A DNA stretch of 64,000 nucleotides from Saturnia japonica (GCA_033032175.1 CM065322.1:15872001-15936000); one strand, 5' to 3'. Shown: positions 30,253-42,699, counted from the stretch's first letter. Numbers and translations: made by a program. The notes: a model not told the origin generated them from the sequence alone.

Positions 30253-31340
30253 GTTTGTTAGTAAGTTATACCTATAAACTGCGTTCAATTATTAAAGAGT
30301 TAATTTAAAACCATTCATCTTTAAATTGTAAAGTTCAGGAGATCATAAGCGAAGATTACTGCGGTGCCACGATTGTAACATCCCTGATGTCTACAGCTGC
30401 TCGGCTAAAAAACTAAAAATTGAAAATCTTACTGCAGCCAGACTCACCAATCTCCTTTCTAGGCTTTTCAACCCCATCGCCAGATGAATTTGCCATCAAA
30501 ACCCATACTGAAATCATAAAAAGTAAATGAACAAAAATTACACATTATTGCACAGTAAACATGTGCATTGCAAGGTTACTCCTTTTTTCCGTAACTCGGC
30601 AACTTGTCTTCTGTTATCATAGAAGACCGTTACTGCCAAGGTTGATTATGTCCTGCGATGATTTCAGTACTCTAACAAAATGGTGGCTCCCTTGTTAACC
30701 AGCCTTGTTAGTTGCTGTTGTTTAGAACTTTCCCAGGAGTTTTTCTGGCATCTCCGAATTCATACCCAATACGAATAAGATCATAACTCTTTTAGCAAAG
30801 GTTTTCAGAAGAGCCGTTTTAAAAGTTTTATCAACTTTTTTTGCACCATGATTCGATTCAAATTGGATGATACATATTTTTAAAGCTCTTTCAACTCGAT
30901 ATTTGTAAATTGTAATTAATTAATTAACGATACACATTGTATATAAAATATCTTCTTTTTAATTACAAAGATATTAATGTAAAAATTGATCTATTAGTCG
31001 TAAAGATAAGGCTGTAAACTCAAATATAGAGTTTTTTTTTGTATTTCCTTATCGTATAGTTCTTGTATTTTATTGTAATAAAAGAACTTTATTATGACGT
31101 GTAACGTGTATAAAAGCAAATTAAATGTTATTCATATTAGATGTGGATATTATTTCCAATCCACTTCGATAAAATTGTACACAGTAACCAAACTATATTA
31201 CGCAAAATACCAAAAATTAATATTAAACAATATAACGCAAGTTAACATATTTATGAAAAAATAAAGACCACTTCACTACATGACAATAAGATCCCGCCAA
31301 AAACTCACAAAGACACCAGCTATGAATCTTGAACAGATAA
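30253..31340. repeat. Diverged fragments of repeat families J and L
   Basis: AAATGGTGGCTCCCTTGTTA near 30680, AATCCACTTCGATAAAATTG near 31160 and GATCCCGCCAAAAACTC near 31290 match family J at 35185 and 47145. Between these blocks the sequence is AT-rich and unrecognised. Confidence 0.5.
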
Positions 31341-31964
31341 AATATGAAATCGTTCCTTAAAAAAAAATGTTAAAGCCGGCCGAGGAATGCAAGTACCGCA
31401 ATCCGTGAGTGCCCCATGACAACTGTTGCAATTTAAATCATAACCGTTACATTTCTCAACGTGCTTAGTGAATCATCTTTCCGCTCGACTCGCGACCCGA
31501 CGCATGGTTTCCTAGTTAATACATGATAACTACAAAGTACAAACCACAGATTAAATACTGTATAGGGTAGGTCTGCTAATCTGTCAAGATAAGCTTTTTT
31601 AAGTTTTTATTTCACGAAGTCGAAAACCACAAAAAAAATCAAATATAAATAAGTTTTAATGTATTTTTTAAATTGATTAACGGAACTAAAAAAACAAACA
31701 ATTACAAAGAATATTTATTTTAAATCTACATAAAATACATATAAATTCATATTTTTTAAATTCAAATACAAATAAAGTTTGATAATCTTAGTTTGTGTTG
31801 CAGTTATCTGATATTACATATCGTAATTTTGAATTGACTTCCCGGAAACGACTCAAACAAACTCGACTCATCCAAATGATGAAATGTTGTATTTAGATAA
31901 TATGTTACTTTCTAAGTTTACCTAGATATCTTTTTCGGAGGAGCACGTTTTCTCAGATATAATT
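31341..31964. other. Non-coding stretch with one shared repeat block
   Basis: GTTTACCTAGATATC near 31916 and the preceding 100 bases resemble 40085-40200 (CGAGTTTACCTAGATAGG). There is no gene. Confidence 0.45.
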
Positions 31965-32175
31965 TTTTATATACCTCGACGCCAGTGCCACGGAGGCAAT
32001 CAAGCGTGCGATCCGCCTCATGGTAAGTGATCAACACAATACCGGAAATATCACATGCGCGTTTGACGACCCCTTAAAACCTTGTCCACTCTCCTTTTGA
32101 AAATCCCCATATTATTGTAGTTTAATGGAAAAACCTCAACAGGTAACTCATTTCACATCCAAAGCGTCCGCGGAA
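31965..32175. repeat. Repeat family H
   Basis: GGCAATCAAGCGTGCGATCC and CCTCATGGTAAGTGATCAAC are phrases of the repeat seen better at 37925-38160 and 49385-49600. Confidence 0.6.
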
Positions 32176-32458
32176 GGAAACTGCTCTATTCACTCTATTC
32201 GAATCAGATAAGGTACCTGAATCACAACAAATAGATGAGAACCATAACTAATTTGATGAAAACCATTGAATTTCACAAAAAGAATAACTGCTTCTGGAAG
32301 TAATAATTTAAAAGGATTTCGGTAACTTGACCATTAACTATGACGTGTAAGTAATTTTTTTTATGGGTCGTAGGTACACAATTTAAAACGTCAAAAGCCT
32401 CCCTCAAGGCTTTGGCGTGACACATCTTAACCCACATCGTTACCTAAAACAAAAAATG

Positions 32459-32505
32459 CAATGATAGCTCAGTTGCTAGCGTGTACGGATTCCGCGTCGA
32501 CATAA
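32459..32505 (+). repeat. SINE family E head
   Basis: CAATGATAGCTCAGTTGC, then TAGCGTGTACGGATTCCGCG, is a tRNA-like 5' end without the rest of the SINE. Confidence 0.6.
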
Positions 32506-32520
32506 GACAAGTAACATAAA

Positions 32521-32906
32521 AAATTAAATCAACTTCAAAATGAATTAACTCAAAATTATGAAATAATATTTTTTATATACACGAAATTAACCAACAAAAC
32601 TAAATGTATACAGTACGAAACAAACTAAGGACCTGGAAATTTATTTGAGGTCGGTACCAGTAAAACTGTCCATTAAAAAATTTAATCAAAATAGAAACAA
32701 TTTAGGTATATTAAGTAGGTATATCGCAGATCAGTAAAACAAGATATCGTTTCTTTGCTGACACTGACCTCGAAAAAATTTTGTAGGCCCTTAATTTGTT
32801 TTGTACCTACTTTTGATTTCGTTTTGTTGGTTAATTTCGTGTTTATATAAAAATATAATATTATTTCATAATTTTGAGTTAATTTATTTTGAAGTCGATT
32901 TAATTT
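32521..32906. mobile_element. Fold-back (long-TIR) MITE
   Basis: The arms 32521-32665 and about 32765-32906 are long imperfect inverted repeats. Shared tracts include AAATTAAATC, ACTTCAAAAT, AATTAACTCAAAATTATGAA, CGAAATTAACCAACAAAAC and GAGGTC. Only about 100 bases separate the arms. No coding capacity is seen. The target duplication is obscured by AT-rich flanks. Confidence 0.75.
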
Positions 32907-33299
32907 ATTTAAATAACTTTTTTATTTGGTAATTTTTAGTTTAATTGCATGCACTAGAATTTGACCAAGGTTTTGAAGTGTTTTCCTTTTCTCACCACAG
33001 CCGTAGCTCGTATTGATAAGCCAAGCCGTTACACGTTAATATTAGTCCATATCTTGAAAACTACTGAACCGATTTTGATAAAACTTACACTGCTCCGCAA
33101 GTTAAAGTAAATGTAAGCTTTTAAAAAAGAAATGGTCACACAGTCTGACTAATAGTTTCGGAGAAATGGGTACATATATACAAACATACACCTACAAAAT
33201 TTTGTAAATTTGTTTGGATCGCTAATAGATTATCATATTACGTTGCAGTTCCAATAATATGTATTACATACATACGTGTCGAATTGATAACCTAATTTT

Positions 33300-33560
33300 T
33301 TTTAAAGTCGGTTCAAAAGAAAACTAACTTCAATGATTTTGATGAATTCCCCTGGTTTAACTTCGATGTCGAAGGTTCAATGCCAATTAAATTAAAAAGG
33401 GCCCACGCTTGAGGTATCCCCTTTCCAAAGAAAAAAGAAGTATCGAAATCGGTTCATAAACAAAGAAGTTATGGCGGAACATTAAAAAAAACATTCTACG
33501 AATTGAGAAACTCTTCCATTGTTGAAGTCTTGTAAAAGTAGGTTAAAAATACTACGAAGG
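33300..33560 (-). repeat. Interspersed repeat family D, reverse
   Basis: AACTTCAATGATTTTGATGA, then GAGGTATCCCCTTTCC and ATCGGTTCATAAACAAAGAA, are the reverse of the copy at 47828. Confidence 0.7.
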
Positions 33561-34559
33561 CTTAAAAAATCACACACAAACTCTTTCAAATTTCAAATCA
33601 GTTAATAGTGGCGAATATGCCTCAATACTAACAAGGGTTTTTCTATTGAACAGCTAAGGCAAAAATACATTGTTTGACATTTGACAATTAATGACTGTTG
33701 ACAATAATAATCTATAATACATACTACCAAATACTACGGCGTTTCTTAATGTTAGGATAACCAGGCAAAGCAAAGTGATGACGTCATGAAGGTCAAGAAA
33801 GGTCATATGATCTTCTTAAAAAATATCTTTAATAATTCAATAATTTTATTCCATTATATTATAATTAACATAGAATGCAATTCCCCGAAATAGTTTTTGA
33901 TTTAGACCTGATTAAAGAAAATGTAGAGTCCCAATTCTGCCCGAAAGTTCAACAGTACTTCATAGCGGGACAATTGGCGTCACATCTTTCGCGGAACACG
34001 TCAGGATCAAGAAACGGAACGTCCCGTCTCTAGCCGGTGGTTGGCAACCCTGGCAGTAAGTAACAGAAGAACGTCGAATCATCAAATATCTGTCAATACA
34101 CGGTATAGACGAGTTATGAAACTTCTAGTTATGTTATTAAAAAGTAAATGCTGCAATCAAGAATACATTATTTATTTTAATGCGAGTTATAATAAAATTG
34201 TTTACGTAATTTAAATTAACGTCTTCTTTACATAATTTGAACTATGTATTTACGTAATTATTTTTTTCGTACATTTCTTGTAAAATAACGTTAACTGGTA
34301 ATAATAAAATTACACAGTATCATCTCACAGTATATCTATCTCACTTACTCTCGTTTAAACTTGCGTTACTCTGAGTAGAACCGCCAATTACCAAATATTA
34401 CCAACATTTCAACCCTTCCTAAATCGTGCAAGAAGAATTTTTAATGAAAATTATTCGCTTTGTACAACAACATACGTCATTGGTCATTGGTTTATTGTGA
34501 ACTAGCTGTATTCTGCGATTTCACCCGAATTACATTTACGCTCCGTCCCTGTAAGTTAT
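33561..34559. other. Non-coding stretch
   Basis: No gene or well-defined repeat is seen, apart from a family head-like phrase, ACTAGCTGTATTCTGCG, at 34501. Confidence 0.45.
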
Positions 34560-34850
34560 CTATCTGTCTTCTCCACAATTTATAAAATTGAAGTGTCTGT
34601 TTGTAATGCCAAAATAACAACTTGTCACTAAATGCATATGAAAGCATTAATATATACGATACTTAAAATAAAAAATCAATTTATAAAATGTTTGTCTGTC
34701 TGTTTATTTATTCCGGGTAATCCTCGAAACGGTTAGACCTATTTTGACGGGACTTTCACTGACAGATAGATGATGTTATATGGAGTAACTTAGGCTACGT
34801 TTTTTCAAGAAAATGAATTAGGATTCCATGTAACAAAAAAAAAAAAGGAT
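34560..34850 (-). repeat. Interspersed repeat family A, partial, reverse
   Basis: AAAATTGAAGTGTCTGTTTG, CGGGTAATCCTCGAAACGG and TTTGACGGGACTTTCACTG follow reverse family A order. The 5' head is absent. Confidence 0.7.
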
Positions 34851-35184
34851 CTTTATTATTAAAATATCCGGCGGGTGACATCCGTGGGTGAAAGCAGGGT
34901 TATATTCAGTGCTAATTACAAAACTGACGACAAAAACTGTTTTAAAAACCGACGTAACAATTTAACGTATTGAAAGTGAGACCGCCATTTTAATGTAATT
35001 CAGTGAACATGCCTAACTTTGTATTTAATTCTGCGGTAACCAAAAACAATTAAACAGTTAACTAACTGATTAACACTTTGTTTCTAATAGAAAACCGTTA
35101 ATTCTATTTCTTAAACAGCAAATAGTACAATAAACCATGTCACAATTTTTTTCACACGGCACTTTACCTGATCTCCCCTCTTCT

Positions 35185-35585
35185 AGTTGTTTTGGCGCCG
35201 CAAAAAGCACTAGCCAGTGTCAATGTTTACTAAGCCTTCCTATATTTCCTAATATTCAAGGTGGGGGTTGACAAGATGGCGGCTCCCTTGTCAGAACGAT
35301 CTAGACAGTTTTAGTGACTTCTCAAAAAGCAGGTTTCCAGTACGTCACGTATGCACAATAACCACACTATATTAAGCAAAATTCCACCAATATTACATAA
35401 TATAGGGTCAAAGAACCCATGTTAATGAATTGAAATAATAACTGCAACATAGCAGGCCAAGATCTAGCCAAAAACTCTTCCCATATGTTTAGCAATAGTC
35501 ATAGTATCAAAAACAACGGTGAGCACCGTGAGATCAAAATAAGTTGATGGTCACCGTTGTAATGCTGGCCTGCATAAATATATCT
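35185..35585. repeat. Repeat families J and L
   Basis: TTTTGGCGCCGCAAAAAGC, AAGATGGCGGCTCCCTTGTC and CACGTATGCACAATAACC match 47145-47390. AACGGTGAGCACCGTGAGAT and TAATGCTGGCCTGCATAAAT match family L at 51845. Confidence 0.65.
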
Positions 35586-36296
35586 TAAAGTTACACTTCA
35601 AAAACCTGATATCATAAGAAGACAAACTGGCCGGGAGATTGAGAACTTGTTCGCGCTGTAAAACTGTGGTTCCGAAACCCAACGCGTGTTTCGTTTGTGG
35701 AAGAGAAAGGAGGGAATTAGATTGAACATTCTAGCATAATTGGCGGTTTTCTGGCACGGGCTTTGTTAGCTAACGGCTAAAGTGGAAAACCTATCGCTAT
35801 AGTAGTAAGTACTTATCTATCTATCTAGCTATTGAAATATTGTATACCGTACTAAAATTTTATCAAGATATCTTTTCCTTTTGATATACAATTAATAACA
35901 ACCTCAACTTCACCTAAAAAATGTTTCACACCTAAAGTACTATAAAGTTTCGCTGGTCGTGCCCGCGCTCCGCTCGCGTGGGCTATTGAATTATTGTTTA
36001 TGAAGAGATCGCGATATTTTTTTAGATATGGATCAAGTATCTAAGGCGAAAAACAAAAAAGTCTAAATGTATCCAAAAATTTTTGCGTCATGCGCGCCAA
36101 AACAGTGAACCTCTATAATTTTCTTTAGTAAATAGATAAGATTTAAGCTAAGTATGATAGAATTTATGAAGAATTGTCGTCATCTACCTATAAACCAACA
36201 TGTATAGACCGAATTTTTTACAAAGATATCATTAAAACTATATTATCCGTAAATGAAATTATAACAGCAAATAATGCGACGCCGCCGGCCGCGACC

Positions 36297-36479
36297 ATGC
36301 CACTGAAAAAAAAAAGGGTCGAACAGAGATGGACGCAGTGTTTTGGCGGCAACTTGACTGGTAACGTAGTAATTTTAATTCTCATAGTTACTTGCGTTAT
36401 TTTTGTTTGTATATTATTTAACTTTGGTGGCATTTCAAGTGATAAAAGTCGACATGAATTCGAAATAATAACACGAACG
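36297..36479 (+). CDS. Possible first coding exon of a single-pass membrane protein
   Basis: From ATG at 36297 (context GCGACCATGC) 61 codons run to a good donor, ACG|GTAAGT. The peptide starts basic (MPLKKKRVEQRWTQ), then has a hydrophobic segment of about 21 residues (VVILILIVTCVIFVCILFNF) and a polar tail. That is the layout of a type II membrane protein or signal anchor with a lysine/arginine-rich cytoplasmic N terminus. The frame is open upstream to 36174. I do not recognise the family and see no clear downstream exons. It could be a chance frame. Confidence 0.4.
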
Positions 36480-36563
36480 GTAAGTTTTACCACTAAATCT
36501 TCCTAAAATTTTTAGTAAGTTTACCACCATTATTCTGCAACATAACATATACGTACTTACCTA

Positions 36564-37194
36564 CAGTGCGTTTTTTAATTCCACGGAGTAAACTGACATC
36601 CATGGCAAACTTCAAAATAATGGTATTTTTGTAGTGTTGTGCTACCTTATGTTAATTAGTTACAATTATTTCTATCGTAAGATCGTAGAGGAATTTTATT
36701 TAATAATTGAAATATTTTGATTTTTCAACATATCCGATAATTTACTATTATCATTCACATAATTCAGGAAACTATAAACAGTATATAAAGTATGTATATG
36801 GCGAACTGTATCCCCGAAGAGTTCGGCAGAGGTGTAATCCCTATTTATCCCTCGAACTTATTGCCATTAATCAGGCACAAAACCAATACTCCGAGCTACT
36901 ACTGAGAATTTCATAGAAAAACCCCATTAATCCTTTGCTCGACCTGGGAATCGAACCCAGGACCTCGAGCATAGCAGTTGCGCTTACGACCACTAGGCTA
37001 ATGAGGCAGTTCGAACAAACAAGCGAACAAATAAAAAAAACTGATATTCTGAAAACTTATTATTAGGAATAATACCTCGCACCTACGGTTTTACTATTAC
37101 TTAGTTCCGATTTGTGACATCACTATTTTCAAAAAACAATTCTCTAGCAAAACATGAAATGTCATTTTACTCCATGGGAATAAAAAACGCACTG
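36564..37194. mobile_element. TA-flanked MITE carrying a nested SINE
   Basis: CAGTGCGTTTTTTAATTCC at the left and GGAATAAAAAACGCACTG at the right are inverted repeats, extending inward (CGGAGTAAACTGACAT facing ATGTCATTTTACTCC). TA lies on both outer sides (36562-36563, 37195-37196), as in Tc1/mariner MITEs. A reverse family F SINE sits inside. A diverged copy without the SINE is at 6880-7318. Confidence 0.8.
36790..37010 (-). repeat. SINE family F, reverse, nested in the MITE
   Basis: The reverse complement has the A-box region CTAGTGGTCGTAAGCGC, the B box GGGTTCGATTCCCAGG and the body CTCGGAGTATTGG. The tRNA-like head is the best preserved in the window. Confidence 0.82.
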
Positions 37195-37719
37195 TACACA
37201 ATTGATTAAACAAATAATAAAAAACAAACACTCAAAAACATAATAGAAAATAATAAACATAGAAAGATGGACAAATAACACGAGGAAAAGTTATCGTCTT
37301 TTCTTTGTTAGCGATTGGTTACACTGAACCCAGTCAACTGGATATACCTAGGTACCTAATGTTATTAATCGAACTTATTTTATTATGACACAAGAATAAA
37401 AAAATTGTACATGAATATAATAAGTAAACGAAAAAAGTAATCTGTAACAAAAATCTAAGAATAGTCGAGGGTCGAACACGTAGATTCTGACCTCTAACTG
37501 TTCACTAATGCAATGTTGAACAATACCTATGAACAGCCATAAACATGGCATAATATTATAACCTACTTTTCAACATTACTTGAATGAATCGATTATTTTA
37601 TTGATTCTATGTACAAAGCAACACTTTTTTAAATCTCGTTCTTCCTATCCTAATAATTCGCTTTAAAATTATAAATTACTAACTATGCGCCACGGTTTCA
37701 CCCGTATTAAAATTTTGGA
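37195..37719. other. Non-coding stretch, nothing recognised
   Basis: AT-rich sequence with no repeat match in the window and no exon. Confidence 0.45.
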
Positions 37720-37880
37720 TATTAAATTGAAAGCAATTGTTCAGTCATAACTTCTTTGTTTATAAACCGATTATAATTTTATTTTGTTGAATAGGGGATA
37801 CCCAAGGCTGGGCAATTTTGATGATTTTTTTTTGGATAGGGCTCATTTTAATTTCATTGGTAGGTATTGGACCTCCATAC
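37720..37880 (+). repeat. Interspersed repeat family D, partial
   Basis: TTCAGTCATAACTTCTTTG, AATAGGGGATACCCAAGG and TTTTAATTTCATTGG follow 47900-48000. Confidence 0.65.
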
Positions 37881-37924
37881 TTGTCATAAACTATGAATGT
37901 GTTTAAAATTTAATACAATCTTGT

Positions 37925-38165
37925 TTTTAAACTACTAAGGTGGCAAACAAGCATTCAGTCCACCTGATGGTAAGCGGCTACCGCAACCTATGGACGCTTG
38001 TAATATGTACCATTGATATCACTAGCACGTTGCAGACTTTGAACCTCTACCCCAAGGTCTGGAAGCCGTACTCACCGCAGTAACACAATACAAGGTGGCT
38101 TAGCTGCGATCTTCTGTAGGGTGGAGGCATCCCACCAGTCAGACTACTCCAATCTCCAAAGAAAT
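37925..38165 (+). repeat. Repeat family H
   Basis: AACAAGCATTCAGTCCACC, GATGGTAAGCGGCTACCG and CTTCTGTAGGGTGGAGGCAT recur at 49385-49600. Confidence 0.75.
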
Positions 38166-38934
38166 TTATCTGTGCCCTACATTTAAATTAATTACACGTG
38201 ATACCATAGTTTAAAATAAATATATTAGTTTATCCTTGCCAATTATCATAGTTCCCATTATCTATCTATTTCGATCGTGAAAGTATTAAAAAACACAATT
38301 ATGCATTTAGTTTGAAAATCGCCACCTAACAGGTGAAATTATTGTGGTCACGTTTACCCTATAGAGCACGTAACACACCTTTTTTTAATTATAAAATTTT
38401 CGCTGTCTATATAGTCTGTATCATATTCGCAGTAGTGAATGGCCTAACTAGTTTGTAAGTTACATACACCTACGTATACAACATCCTGCACTATGTAAAT
38501 TAATCGACTTAATTTGAAAGAGATAGAATGACTTCGCATTTGAAATAAATAAAACATGAATGAGAAATCAGCTGTTCCTAGACTAACGTACTTTAAAACA
38601 ATCTCCGTAGGACGTCCTTCGTTTCGGGCGGTCCATCGTAACTTGTAAAACTGCTACATAGTTTATATATCACAATTTACGGGGAAACCGGTCTTGTGTC
38701 GTGCGTCTACCTCACTCACCTCGCATCGAATATTGAAGCGATATGATTCACTACATATAAGAAAACTTTCTACAGACATTTTAAAACGGACTTATCACAA
38801 AATAAATAACAGAAAAACCGTTTGAACGCGCATACATTCGGCGAAAGAAGCCATATACAATTACAACGCTCGTCGTGAAACTTGACATAAATATATGTAT
38901 AAATAGTGCTTGTACATTCGAGTTTTACAATTAC
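38166..38934. other. Non-coding stretch, possibly intron on the minus strand
   Basis: No exon or repeat is recognised. If the first exon at 38935-39384 is real, this is the start of its first intron. Confidence 0.4.
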
Positions 38935-39600
38935 CTGAGGATGCACGTGTGTTGGCCAGTTATCAACGAGATGCGGTGACCAGAGGCAGGCCGGGATTGG
39001 TGCAATTTGATACTATAACACAACTTTTACACCGAATCACGTCCTAAGCGTGGCCACTGCAGTGAACGACCGACGACCGGCCGGCTAACGGGATCGCGCG
39101 CCGCAGATGCTGAGTGCCAGAGTAGCGGTCTCTGAAGGCAGGGCCCGCTCGAATAGGCCGGGACTGGTGCAATATCGCACACAAATCGAATATAGCGCCA
39201 GTCACCGCCTAGCCAAACGGGCCTCCCGGACAAAGGATGCCGGCGAACCGACGACCGTTCCTGCGCAGGCGCCCGGCCCCTGTCCTTCGCCAGTATGACA
39301 CCTTTCTCCTGCTACTGCCGGATCCTGCACGCACACCTAGCTCCATTACTCAAATGGAAAGTATAAACTCACGCACTCCCAACTGAATGTTACGCGCGTA
39401 TTTTGCGAGAGAGAGTAGCATAAACGTGCACCCTACGCGAGCGCCGACTGCGGAGTGCCGGCTGCGCGGGGAGTAACGACGCGCGCGCAGCTGTCGCGCC
39501 TTCTTCCCGCCCGCACGTCCCTCAACTCCCCTCGGCCCTTTATCGTTCTGGGAAGTGGTTCCTGAACTTCCCGACTGTGTTGTCAATTAAAAAAAATTCA
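38935..39600 (-). promoter_or_regulatory. GC-rich island: candidate promoter and noncoding first exon
   Basis: About 650 bp stand out by GC and CpG content from the AT-rich surroundings. On the minus strand an arthropod-type initiator, CATTCAGTTGG, lies at about 39380-39390. The GC-rich stretch 39400-39560 would then be upstream promoter and 39384-38935 a 5' untranslated exon, ending CCTCAG|GTAATT. A motif (ATTGCACCA(A/G)TCCCGGCC) occurs twice on this strand, 167 bp apart. Frames inside are short and look like upstream frames. The gene it would serve is not identified. A GC-rich repeat is the alternative. Confidence 0.35.
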
Positions 39601-41239
39601 GCCAACACACGGTACAACCGGTGTCACTAAGTAAAATTAGAAAGCAATGATCCTTGACACATTTGGAGTTTATTACGATCGACGTGTAGATCATATGACG
39701 TGGTACAGCTTTTCGCCTTGTTCGGTTCAAAGTTGATCGAAATGTCCGGCCATTCATACATTCATTCAAAATATTGATGCATAATTTTGATTACACAACA
39801 AATTATTTAAAATTTGCAATTAATTAAAAGATGTATTCGTAGTCTAGATATTTTTAACAGTATAACATTATGACCTAGTTTAATTAACATAAATTATTTA
39901 AATAAATATAGAGCTCATTATATGTATATGTATTTTTTACTTTTACTCGTACTGAAATAGTCAGTAGTTAACGTAAAAGTAATTACAAATGCACAGAAAA
40001 TTAAAGTGTAAAAAACAAACAACAACAACAAACAACGAAACAAGATACCTACATGTTTATTATATTAAATGAGCAATTCTTGTAATATATGTGTAATTGG
40101 TTTCTCGGAAACGGCTCTAACGATTTCGATGAAACTTTGCATTTAGATACTGTTTTACATTCCGAGTTTACCTAGATAGGTGTTTTTCTTTTTTTAATAT
40201 ATGACACCGAGCACAGCTCGGTCGCGCATATATTATTTAATTAACTAAGCAAAAAGTATAAACCTCCACTTTTCTTCTTCTTCTTCTTCTTCTTCCTAAC
40301 TTGGCAACCGGTCCTCTTTACTGAAGACTATTACTGCCATTATCGAGTGAATTATAGTGTCATCAACCTCCACTTTTACTCAATCCTTGCAATTTTCCTT
40401 TATTCATGAAAAAAGCAATCGACCCGCACATTAATTAAAATATAAAATAGCCTATATCACTCAACGATATCACAGCTTATTATTAGCAAAATAGTTTTTA
40501 GATACCGATCAGTAGTTACAGAGTAGTTTCCTACAAACATACAATGTTCATCTCTTTATAATAAATAACAATTAAAAATTTAAAAAACCGTTAGGAGAAA
40601 TGGAAATTTTATTTTTACCACTGACAACATCGAGGCATTCGACATTCAACTGATTCAAACCGTCCATCCCTGGCCCGCTACCTGCGCCTGCGCTTGCATT
40701 TGACCATAGATTACTCATCTAAATAGAGGGATAAATCCATAAGGCGATGCTGATACGATATAAAAAAGGACGCACTGGCCACGTGGTGATAAATGTTATA
40801 TTTATGGGACAATTATGACGTCATTTCAGTCATCAAATGGCCAAGTGAATGCAATAAAGAGTTTTTGTTACCACCTCCGATAGTGTCGAGTCACCATGTT
40901 ATGAACTTACATATTATATGTAATTTACTGTATTTTTTACTTCATAAAGCATGCGTTGTTAGGGTAAAATGACTTGTAATAAATTATTGGAAAGTATATA
41001 ACCATTTTTTTTAACCAAAATTAATGACAAGCCGTTTCTAACATACAATTCCTAAATCAATACCTACAAAACACAAAAGGCAAATAAATAAATCAGTTAT
41101 TGTCCAATGTATATTAAATACATATTAGTCAGAAAATATTCAACCAAAGCATATTGTTACACTAACTACTTTTATAATTTATTGCACATTTATTACAATT
41201 AATTTGTTATTTTTTAATATACACATTTTCTAATCTTTA
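39601..41239. other. Non-coding stretch with a (TTC)n microsatellite
   Basis: A CTT/TTC microsatellite lies at about 40270-40296. A repeat block at 40085-40200 (TTTCTCGGAAACGGCTC, GAGTTTACCTAGATAGG) is shared with 31835-31930. No exon is recognised. Confidence 0.5.
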
Positions 41240-41400
41240 TAGGTTAGAGCCGTTGGGGCACAATATCATCTTTATGTGACTATTTGGTGAATTGGCTCTC
41301 GATTGTAACATCCTGACGACAGATTTTCAACTTGGTTATCTATAGTTTCATCGCGATGTTTTCCTTCACCGAAATCTTAGGATCAGTTTACACACTACCG
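41240..41400 (-). repeat. SINE family E fragment, reverse
   Basis: GAATTGGCTCTCGATTGTAA, GACAGATTTTCAACTTGG and CGATGTTTTCCTTCACCG are reverse family E phrases. Confidence 0.65.
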
Positions 41401-41571
41401 ATGACCCTGTCTCGTCGATATATTATATCACTCCTTAGAAAGAAATAGAAATTTTTAATAAAAAAACAACATAGTATAACGGTCCTAGTCTGCATTGTAC
41501 TGAACAACAAACAATTTAAAGGGATCGGAATAAGATAATGCCCGTTTAATTTCACATACCTATAGATTTAT

Positions 41572-42098
41572 ACAAACAAATAAAATTGAAATGTCTGTTT
41601 CTAATGTTAAAATAACAGCTTTTTATTAAATGCATATGAATTAAGAATTTATATACTGAACCAATTAAAAACAAACTTTTTTTTTAATTGATGTCTGTCT
41701 ATCTTTTATTTTCCAGGTAATCTCCGAAACGGTTGCCCGATTCCGATGGAACTATCACTGGCAGATAGCTGATGTTATAAGGAGTAACTTCGGCTACTTT
41801 TATTTTTAAAAAGACTTAGAGTTCCGCGCAAGTGAAAAAAGCGATCAGAGTGAATCATTTCCGACGCTTAAATGGCTTACGCTGAGTAAACCATAAGAGA
41901 TATAGCAAATTAATGTACCTACTACAAAACTGTAGATATTAAAAAGTTCTATAAAAAAATTAGCGGGTGCATGTCTATCTTCTAAGGATCACCCACAATA
42001 AGCATATAACCGGGAGTGGGGGTAGCAAGATACGCGCGTGTGCTCGATCGACGTAATTCTGTAATCCACGCGATCGAAGTCGCGGGCACAGCTAGTTA
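41572..42098 (-). repeat. Interspersed repeat family A, near full length, reverse
   Basis: It starts ACAAATAAAATTGAAATGTC and ends CGCGGGCACAGCTAGTTAG, with the conserved middle AATCTCCGAAACGGTTG. Confidence 0.8.
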
Positions 42099-42699
42099 GA
42101 GAAATCTATAATGCAAAAATCATTTTTAAATTCAATAAAAAGTAAAAAAAAATTTTTTTTTTTCATAATTAATATAAGTACTTAATTATTGGTATTCTTA
42201 TTAACAGGAGTATAATAAAGTATTTAGTAAAAAAACTGTAGTAAAATAACGATAATTTTACACAAGCGTTACTATTACGTCACGCAACAGCAACTGTGCG
42301 CTGTGTATTGTGAACTCAAAACCTACAATGGATTCAGGTAAAAAAATATAACAAAGTAACCCAAAAAAAAAATTCGCAGTATCTGGGATCTTTTTCAAAC
42401 TGCACCCTGGAAAATCCCTCGTGTAGATTGAAAAAAAACTTTAGGGTGTTCACAGGATAAAATTTTCATTGATGCTGCCGGAGATGTGATGTTATTTTTT
42501 AATAATGTTCATCTATAATTCTATAAATAATAAATCGGAAGTTTTTTTTTTTGTTAAAATGTTTTTTTGTTTACACACGCTAATCTCTTGAACTACCAGT
42601 CGAATTCGAAAAATAGTCCGACTCACCAGGAATAGAATAGGCTATCTAACATTAGACTAAAACTCTTAGCTAGCTTTTTAAAATGATTTTTGCTAAGTC
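42099..42699. other. Non-coding stretch, nothing recognised
   Basis: AT-rich, with several poly-T and poly-A tracts. Confidence 0.45.
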
